NCBI RefSeq assembly: GCF_018139145.2
Contig: NC_059480.1
Location: forward strand, 15,562,428-15,626,427
Source of the DNA: Gymnogyps californianus
Lineage: Eukaryota > Chordata > Aves > Accipitriformes > Cathartidae
Reading direction: 5' to 3'
Length of the DNA stretch: 64,000 bases
A model generated the notes under the pieces. That model was not told where the DNA came from. It saw only the letters and a program-made list of their open reading frames with translations, and made no database searches. Positions 29,001-38,000 of this stretch are shown in pieces (within the stretch, counting starts at the first letter, position 1; the number at the start of each line of letters is the position of its first letter). The translations under genes and the position numbers were made by a program.

Positions 29001-32000
29001 CAGCTGGAGAAAGGCGTTTTTCTGTCGGTAGCTGTAATGTTGTCACTTCACATTTTGACAACTCCGGGCAGCCTCCCACCAAGCCTCAGGTTTAACCCAA
29101 ACAGCTTGCTTTCAGCATCTTCTAAGACCTCAGATGACAAGGGTGGCTGTGGTGCTGCGAGCAGCTGTGCAGTGGAGTTACTCCATGGTCACCTTCTCAA
29201 TTTCTGTTTAATTAAAAACATCAACCCCATTCCCATGTGCCACTACCATAGCTGGCAATGGCATCTGCTCAGCAGGGGCATCAGGAACATGAAATACCCA
29301 CATCTAGCAGCAGAAATCTTCAACTCCTGTCACTCAGTCCATAAAATAGCTGGTGCTGGGGCAGATTTTCGGATTTTATACTCTCTGGCCAGATTTTCAG
29401 GTAGGAGAAGCCTCAGGCTGAGCAGTGTTATTGCTGCTGTCATCAACCATCTGTTCTGCACTTAGGAAACACTTACAACGCCTTGTTGCTCTAAAGGCTG
29501 CTGCAGAGCGCGTGGTGATTGCTGGCTTCCCAGCACCTCCTATAGAACAGGCAAGGCAGAAAACAGAGCAGGATAAATCTGATGTTAGAGGAAACCTGAA
29601 CCCTAAGGGTAGCAAAACCATGGTAGGGTTTGGGAGATGGGATTAGAGGGTTTTACAAATGTGTCAGGCATCCATCAGGGAGGCCTGATCCTGCCTTGGT
29701 GGAGCGATGGAGGCACAAATGCCTGCCCAAGGCAGCTCGTTGCTCTGTCTTGCAGATACTGGTGAATGCGACTGTCTTTGCTAGGATGTCTCCTGGCCAG
29801 AAGTCCAGCCTTGTTGAAGAGTTTCAGAAACTCGAGTAAGGTTCTCTTTTGTTTTCTTCTTGAACCAAATCAATAACAAGTTTTCTTTGAAGTGTAATTG
29901 TCCCAGCTAGCGCTGCTCCAGGCCCATCTTTCTGACTGTCCCTTCTTCCACGTGACCCCTGTTTGCATCCTTTGTGGCCGCCTTCTTCCCAGTTCCCCTA
30001 CAGGATCCCTCTGCGTCAGGAGTACCTGCACCCCTCGCCCAGACTTAGCCACTGCTTCTCACCAGTGCAGTACAGAAGGCAGCATTAAATGAGGCTGAGA
30101 GAAATATACAGAGGCAGACCCCCGCGTATACAAACAGCCCCCCACCCCAGCAACTCCCGCATGGCTGCTGGTGCTGTCCTGGCTGCAGCTTTAGCAAAGC
30201 TGAAATCAACCTGATGCAGCTGGGAGTTTGACCCCAAAGATGCTCCTTCAGGTCCCCCAAAGGAACGTTTCCTCCCCCAAACAGTACTCACACTAACTAT
30301 GGATATTGCTTGCTAAGCATAAACAAGACATGATACCTTTCTGAAAAAGAAACAGTTAATTATTGATTACGAGGTGCTTCCTCTGGGGATGAAGTTCCCT
30401 GCCCTCTCAGAGGGATCTCACGTGTGGTGGTCTGGGAGCTGCTGTATTATTTCAGCAATTCCTGTGTCTTCGGGTCTACAAAGACAGTTGAGGAGAAAAT
30501 GCCAGTAAAAGCCAAGCTGCAGCTGCAGGAGCTCCTGCAAACGTGTACACCCTGCTCCCTTTCCATGTCTCCTGGTACCAGAGGGAAAACACCATCTGGA
30601 ATAAAGTAGCAGCATTCCCTTTCCCCTTACAGCCTCTTTCAAAACTTAATCCTAATTTTGCCCGGTGCACTCTCCCCCATCCTCTTCCCAGATACAACTT
30701 GCCCTCTGGAAACAGCCACTGCCTTCTCCAGGGCCAACACGAGTCCCTGCTCTGATGTACCCGCAGGTGCTAAGCCAGCGGGTGCTCCACCACAGGGTCA
30801 GCTACGTGGAAGGCTTATGTGTTTTCCTTCTTTTTCCTCCATCAGTTACTACGTGGGTATGTGTGGTGATGGCGCCAATGACTGCGGGGTACGTAGGAGC
30901 TCATCTCCCGTTCTTGTTAAATTTCCTCTCTTTCAACCTAAGGAGTCCTGTGATGAGAGGCTGCCCAACACCACTTGTCACCAGCATTTCCCAAGTTGGG
31001 TACACTCCGTCAGCGTGTCACTGTAAAATACTATCTACACATATTTTTTTATACTAACATACACAATAACAGAGGATTACTGTTTTGGTTTTTTCCCCCA
31101 GAAATAGGGACAAGAGACTTTTTCTTACACATTTCTTACACAATTGTAAATTTGAGGGTCTTAGCCATAAAAATAATTATTATATTACCTGTTATATTAT
31201 TATAATCTATTATATATTAAAATCTGTCTAGTAAATTATATCTAATATAATATTATTATAATAAATATGTTATCATAATATAATTTTATAATAATGCATG
31301 AGCTTGCTTTGTAAAAGTTGTCCATAGCCTACACCTCAGCACTAAACCAGAGGTGACAAGGCCAGGGAGCTCATAAGAGAGCAATAAAAGAAATATGAAC
31401 AGGAGACTGAAAGGAGTAGAAAGAGGATAAAATGGTAATTTAAATAGTTTAGGAGACTGTTTAACAGGAGAGGTATGCACAAACTCCAGTGTGGGAAACA
31501 GCATACAGAGTAGTTCAAAGGATTGTAAATAGGTATAATGGGATTAAATGAACAAAAGAAGTATTTAAGCTCCAGGGAAGCAAAGATATCTGGAAAATGA
31601 GATCAGCTGGGCCACAGAGTAGAGGAAGATCAATTACAAAAGACAGTTGAAGCAAAACTTGTAAAGCACCAGTAAACATACTGCGCAGGGTGGGAGGGGT
31701 GGATGGATGTCTCTCCATTTTCTGACTCCCATTTTCTGACTCCATGATTTCAGGCTTTGAAAATGGCCCACGCAGGGATATCACTGTCAGAGCAGGAGGC
31801 ATCCGTGGCCTCGCCTTTCACCTCCCAAATCCCCAACATCCAGTGTGTGCCGGAGTTGATCAGGTGAGTTTGCTGGGCGCTGCCCTGGTGCAGTTGTGGG
31901 GTGCTGCTGCCTGCTCTGAGCTCAGTGTGCGGGGTTACAAGTGGGAGTGCACTACTCTCAAAGATGCTGATAAACCAAACTTAATTCCTCAGTAACTATA

Positions 32001-35000
32001 TAAAATATAGCAGAAGGGTTTTTGAATTGGTTTTGATCCTCAAATTCCAGTGCTGGGAGGTTTTTTGTGGTTTTAGGAGAGTGTTGCCCATGGTGGCTGA
32101 TGTTTTTGGAACAGGTACAGCAGTAGACTCACATGAAAGGACAAGTATAACAGTGACCACAGAATAATTTGCTTGCTATTACTTTAAATAATATATATCC
32201 ATATGTTGCACGCAGTCATGGAGCAGCCAGTAATAATGCCATTTGACCAAATGTATGCAAAGACAATTACCTGTTTGTGTAGAAATGTGCTTGATTCCCA
32301 AAACTGTTAGGCAAATGAGTAATGAAAAAGCAACAGCAGCTTAATCCAGCTATTAAAATTGTGGCTGCAGAATAAAAATAAAGAAAAAAAACACTGCAGA
32401 TGAAGGGCAGTTAAGTGGCTCTGCAGTATCTTAAGGCCAAAATATTCATCTATGGAATTTGAACTGTTTTCTATTCTTAGAGATCCTAAACAAAAGGAGT
32501 TACCCTCCTTAGAAGCAGAAACCATCTGTAGCACTATAACCACAGTACTGTAGCTGTAAGTAGGGTTTTTAGCTTTGTTTTGTGTTTTGAGCAGGGAAGG
32601 TCGAGCTGCTTTGGTTGCCTCCTTCGCTGTGGTTAAATACCTGACCCTTTATGGCCTGATTCAGTTTGTTGGTACCGCTCTGCTGTTTTGGGTAAGCATT
32701 TTATGCCCATCTTTTATCAGTACGCTGTGGTTTTATCTTTAGTGGTATTACTTGGCAGGGAAGAAAAGGCATACAGGGCTTCAAGGAATAACAAAGATGT
32801 GAAAAGCTGGGTAATTACCAGCAGGGGGTAGATTGGTTGTAGGGACCCCCAGAATTGGGGAAAAAGCCCAGTGATAAAACTTCATCTCTTCCAAAAGAAG
32901 AAAGGGAATTAGAAGGGGGTGAGTCCTGCCTAGCTGGGTGGTGGAGGCCCAGGAGCAGGACTTGCTGTAAAATGGGGGCTTTGGGAGAGCAGCTGCCTCT
33001 CTCTGCTGGGAAAAAAAGCTTGAAAAAGAAGTGAGTGTCTTAGGCAGATGAAGGAGGGTAGTGAAGGAAGAACTACCATTGTATATCACCAGTATGTGAT
33101 GAATCCTCTAAAATTTTAATACATGAAAAGAAAAACAGTGAAGGAAATTCATGTATGGATTTACTCTGGGCCACCTCTCTTGCCTCAGTTCACGCGCATC
33201 TTCTGTGCGCAGTCCCACAGAGGGTGAAGGGCAGAAAGCAAAGTGAGCTGCTGTGAGTCTGCAAGGTACAGCCGAGGCTTGGTGGCAAACATGGACCGCT
33301 GGTGGGTCACCACATGGGGACAGCTTCTCCAGCCACTAGTTTGGGCACACCAACTTTGTCCATGTCCCCACTACCCAAAGACATTTCAAACCTGGCACAA
33401 AGTGAAACTCTGGCTGTCACTGTTATTACTGTGGGCTGGGAGTGCGTGACCTGATCTAAGTGGTCCAAGGGGCATTGGTATCTGATGGAAGAAGGGTGGA
33501 AAAACATTCAAATGCCACATTCAAATGTTGGGTCGCCCACAAGTGCTATGAATTAGCCAGGGGTTCAGTGGGACCTGGCTGACAGCTGGCAAGCTGGGCT
33601 TGCTAGTCCTCACGGGGTTGCATTAGGGCTGTGAGGCTGCTGTTGCTGGCATGACATTGCTCTGAAATAGCATCAGATGCTACAGTTCATATCGTCAAAG
33701 TTGTCATCGGTTCTCAGGTGGTGCTGCCTTTGTTTTTGTTCCAGCAACTGCAAATCTTTGGGAATCACCAGTATTTGATACAAGACATCATCATTACCCT
33801 TCTGGTTTGCCTAACAAGTAAGCAGCTCAGGGAAGCCAGCTTGTGTCTGTTTGAGAGCCTGAGTGTAAATAGCTGACTTCATTTCCCAATAAAAATTAAA
33901 ACGGAGCCAAGTTCCGCTGTCAGTAACATCATAACCATTGATGCTAGACCAATTCCAAGGGCCCAGAGTGTGGGATTTGGCTCATAGTCCTTTGCAAACA
34001 CAGCTGCAGAACTCTGTACGTAACCAATAGGGTTTAGACGTGAGACTCGACTGGAAGAGGAGCAGTTGCTCTGGTGACTGCTAGTGGGGCTCAGACAGTG
34101 TAACTTCAGCTCCTGGCTTTCCTGTGTGTTCCTGGCGTGAGACTCAGTATGGCTCCTACGCTCCCATGGAGATCCCCATGGATGGGATGATATTCCCCGT
34201 CTTCTCTGTGTGTTTTCCTGAGGGGGGGATTCAGAGAAGGTTCAGGTGGAAAACAGTGGTGATCAAAGCCATTTCTTGCCTGCTTATTAGGGCCAGGCTT
34301 TGCAGCTTTCACCTGTGAGGAGTGGATGGGGGGTTTGTTTGCAGCTCTGCTTACCCAGCAAATGCAGAGGGATGCTGGTGGGCTGGGCTGCTGTGGACTG
34401 CAAATGTCTCCGGTTTCTCTCCAGTGAGCTTGACTGAAGCCTACCCAAAGCTAGCACCTTATCGCCCTCCTGGCCAGCTCATCTCTCCTCCGTTGCTGCT
34501 CTCCATCATCCTCAACCTGTGCTTTACTATAATCATGCAAACCTGTGGCTTCCTTCTGGTGAAGCGGCAGCCCTGGTACGTCGCGCTGGCCAGCCAGAGG
34601 TAAGTCCCTCTTTTTGTCTCTGATCTCCAGCTTGCAGATCACGTTGCTGCTGTGTGCGAGGGACACTCCAGCCTCGCCGTGGCCTGTAGCCGGGCACGCC
34701 GTAGGACCCGAACGGGACAATTCCTCCCTGCCCCAACTGTGTGTATGCTCAGCAGAGCGTTGCCCAGACAAAACGAAGTTGCTGCAGGTGCCGCACTGAA
34801 ATCTAAAGGGCCAGCCCGAGGGCTCGCACACGCGTGTTTTTTTTTTTTTTTTTCAAACGCCTCCTCTGAAGCACGCAGGGCGCTGCCCGCCTGGAAACGC
34901 GGGAGAAGAGGCGGAGGCGGTGCCCGTGCCACGGCGCTGCCCCCGGCGCCCATCCCCGCCGCGGCCGGGCGGGGCCGGGGCAGCGGCTCCGGCTCGGGGC

Positions 35001-38000
35001 GCCCGCGGGGCCGGCCGGCCTCCCTCCCTCCGCTCCCCTGCGCCGCCCTCTCCCGGGATCCGGCCGCACAGCTCCTCCGGGAAATAAACAGCCCTGGGGC
35101 CGGGTTTTTCTGGAATCCACCGTGGCTTAAAAAACGGTTGCGAGGTCGGAAGCCGGCTCGTTGCCGTGTTTGTGAAAGGTGGCAAGTTTCTCTCCATATT
35201 CCAGAGCCGAATTAGATTATGTATTATATACGTACATAATATATGTTAATGACCAGCATATCATCGTGCAGAAATGAACCGGTAGGGCAGGAGGCCCAGC
35301 AAGGCGCTTCAGTGGGGATGCTCCCAGAGGCCAGGGCTCAGCCAGGGCCATTTCCCTGCCGCTGCATGGAAGCACCACAGGGCGAGCATGCCTGAGTGGT
35401 GCGCAGGCACCTGGGGCACACGTCTTCATAGCCGTTGTCTCTCAAACGCTGCTGTCGTTGCTCACCTGACAGCCGAGATTTTGGCACACACCAGAAAACC
35501 AAGCTGATTTGTTTTGTTTTGGTTGGTGTTTGGTTTTTTTTTTTTTTAATGTATGGTTTTCACTCCTGTGGCTGATACCTGGTTATTATAGTAGGCTGGG
35601 TTGGAAAGAAGAGGGAATTGTTGTTTGCAGCTCACTGTTGCTGGAGAGATGCTGGGTGTTACCTTACAGACATTGCTCTCCAAGGAACCAGACCATGTTC
35701 CCCACCAGCCCAGGGGAAAACAGTACCAGCAGTGGTGCCCAGAGCACTGTCCTCAGTTACGAAGACACTACACTGTGGCCACTGTCTTCTATCAACTGCA
35801 TCATTGTGGCCTTTGTCTTTTCCAAGGGAAAGCCCTTCCGGAAGCCCATCTACACCAACCGTGAGTAGAGCTGGAGTAACATGTACTCTGCAGACTCCTG
35901 TTCCTGCCCCAAAATAACCCTGGCAGGAGAGGCTGCTAGGGAAGGGATGCTGTGGATTTTTCTGTACCTGCAGCAATGACTGGCATGTAAAATAATAGTT
36001 GGTGTATGTGAGCTCCTAGTTCTCCTTTACAAAAGAGCTCAGTGAGCACTGCTTATGTTAGCTTCTTCCTTGAGATAAGAAGCAACAGAGCTGAGAAAGG
36101 AGACTGCGTCTTGTTTTGGAGAATGTGTGCTTTGCAGAAGATGATGGGCTGGATTTAGTGCAGAACTGTGTATTATTGTGAACACAGAGAGCATATGAGG
36201 ATCGGATCAAAAAGAGTTCCTCTGAGATTCACAGTCTTACCCTGCCTGAATTCCATTCCTAGAGATGAGAGAGAAAAGCCTATGATAATATCACTGTTAA
36301 AATTCTCTCACAATAACCTTTCTTCTTCTATTTGAGTTTTGCAGAGATGATTTAGCCCTCCTAGCCATCGGTTGACTGATAGCTCCTTTGCAATTGCAGC
36401 TCATGGATGAGAGGGCAGGACTTTGCTTCATCTTAGCAGAGTTGACTTTGTTAGGTATTTTGTTAAAAGGCAGGTCCCAAACCCATTTCACAGAGCATTG
36501 GTCACCTGCAGAAGACAGGTAAGACCAGAAAGAAGCTGCCCTGCAAGAAGCCAGGCTGAGACAGGACAGAGGACTCGGTCAGCTGAGAAATCTGCACACA
36601 CTTCTCTGTGTTTTATCCCTGTTTGGGGACAATCCCTAGGAGGAAGCAAAGGGTAATTCTCTTGTTTTTGACACCCACTCAGCCCTGTCCCCTCTCCTCC
36701 CTGGTAGTGAGAAGGTTGCCAGGAGGTCGTTGGGAGCTGTTGACCCAACTTGCCAGCTAGTTTTAAGATGCTCAGCTCCTAGTAATTGCCAGGAGTTTGG
36801 CACCTCTGGACGTCTGAGCCATTTGCCATCGCTCTGTGGCCTCCTGCTCCTTTGAAAGAGGATGCAAAGCCAGACAGACTCTTCCTGTGGAAGGCACAGG
36901 TATAGCCCACCTTTGCACCCTGTCGGTCACAGAAGCACCTGGCCCTCCCTGGGAGGGCAGCCTGTGAGAACAAGAAGCTTCCTCTGCTGCCTGCGGTCCA
37001 GGCATACAGCTGAGCATGTGGCAGAGCAAGCGCGGGGGAAGGGATGCTGGTGTGGCTCACAGCAGTGCCCCTTCGAGGCAGTTTTCTGTGGTTGTACAAG
37101 AATCAGAACGTGCCAAATCACTGGTGCAAGAAAAAACAGCATAGGTGGTGAGCTTTGCAACAGGCTGCTGGGGAGTAGCTCCTCCAGTTTCAATTCCACA
37201 GCTCTTTTGGGGGGGGGGAAAGAAAGGCATTTTACATGATGGCAGTTTTAAAGCATTAGCATTTGGTATTCCTGTCAGCATATTTGCAGAGTTTGGTCAC
37301 TAACCCCCCTCCTTCCCAGAGCCACAAATGCTCTTCTTTCCCTAGATGTATTTTCAGTCCTCCTGGCCCTCCAGCTTGCAATCTGCCTCTTCCTCTTCTT
37401 TGCTGACATTGATGCTGTGTACAGTGGCATGCAGGTAAGCGCAAATGAAACGTGCATTTCCTTTTCATGCCACGTATTTTGCTGGCCCTTTACTTCAGCA
37501 TACAGAGCAGAAGCTACAGCTACGGTCATCTTGGAAATGAATTTGCTGATCTGATGCTGACTGGGCAGCCCTTTCAAACTTCTCTAACATCCTTCTGACA
37601 AGGGCTTGATTAATGAGGTAGTCCTCCTCTCCTCTAAAGACTGGGCGGCAACCGGGAGAAGAAAAAGCACTTATAACTTGCTGAGCTTTTCCTCCTAACA
37701 GAAGAGCACAATAGGGTGGATTGTGGTTTTGTGTATTGGAGGAGGCTTGTTGGCCAGAGAAGCGAGTGGGCAGGGATTGCTGCTGCCCCTGCCCGGAGCA
37801 CCATGAGCTCATGTGGGGCCAGGCTGCCTCAGCCCTCCTGGGCGCTCAGCCAGGGCACAGCGCAGGCAGCTGCCTCCAGCTGTGCTGCCCAACATCAGGA
37901 ATGGCCGAGCCCTGCCGCTCGTCCCCGGCCATCCTGCGTGGGACGGATTCAGGTGGAGGCCTGGCGTTAGGGCGAGCATATACAGAGGGAGAGGAGCCGC

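Noticed and set aside
31170..31300. AT-rich stretch as a replication origin or matrix attachment site
   Set aside because: Low-complexity AT sequence alone is not evidence for either.
34652..35215. 187-codon frame through the intronic CpG island
   Set aside because: GC-rich DNA has few stops, and the predicted peptide is low-complexity Arg/Gly/Pro with a Phe run from poly-T.
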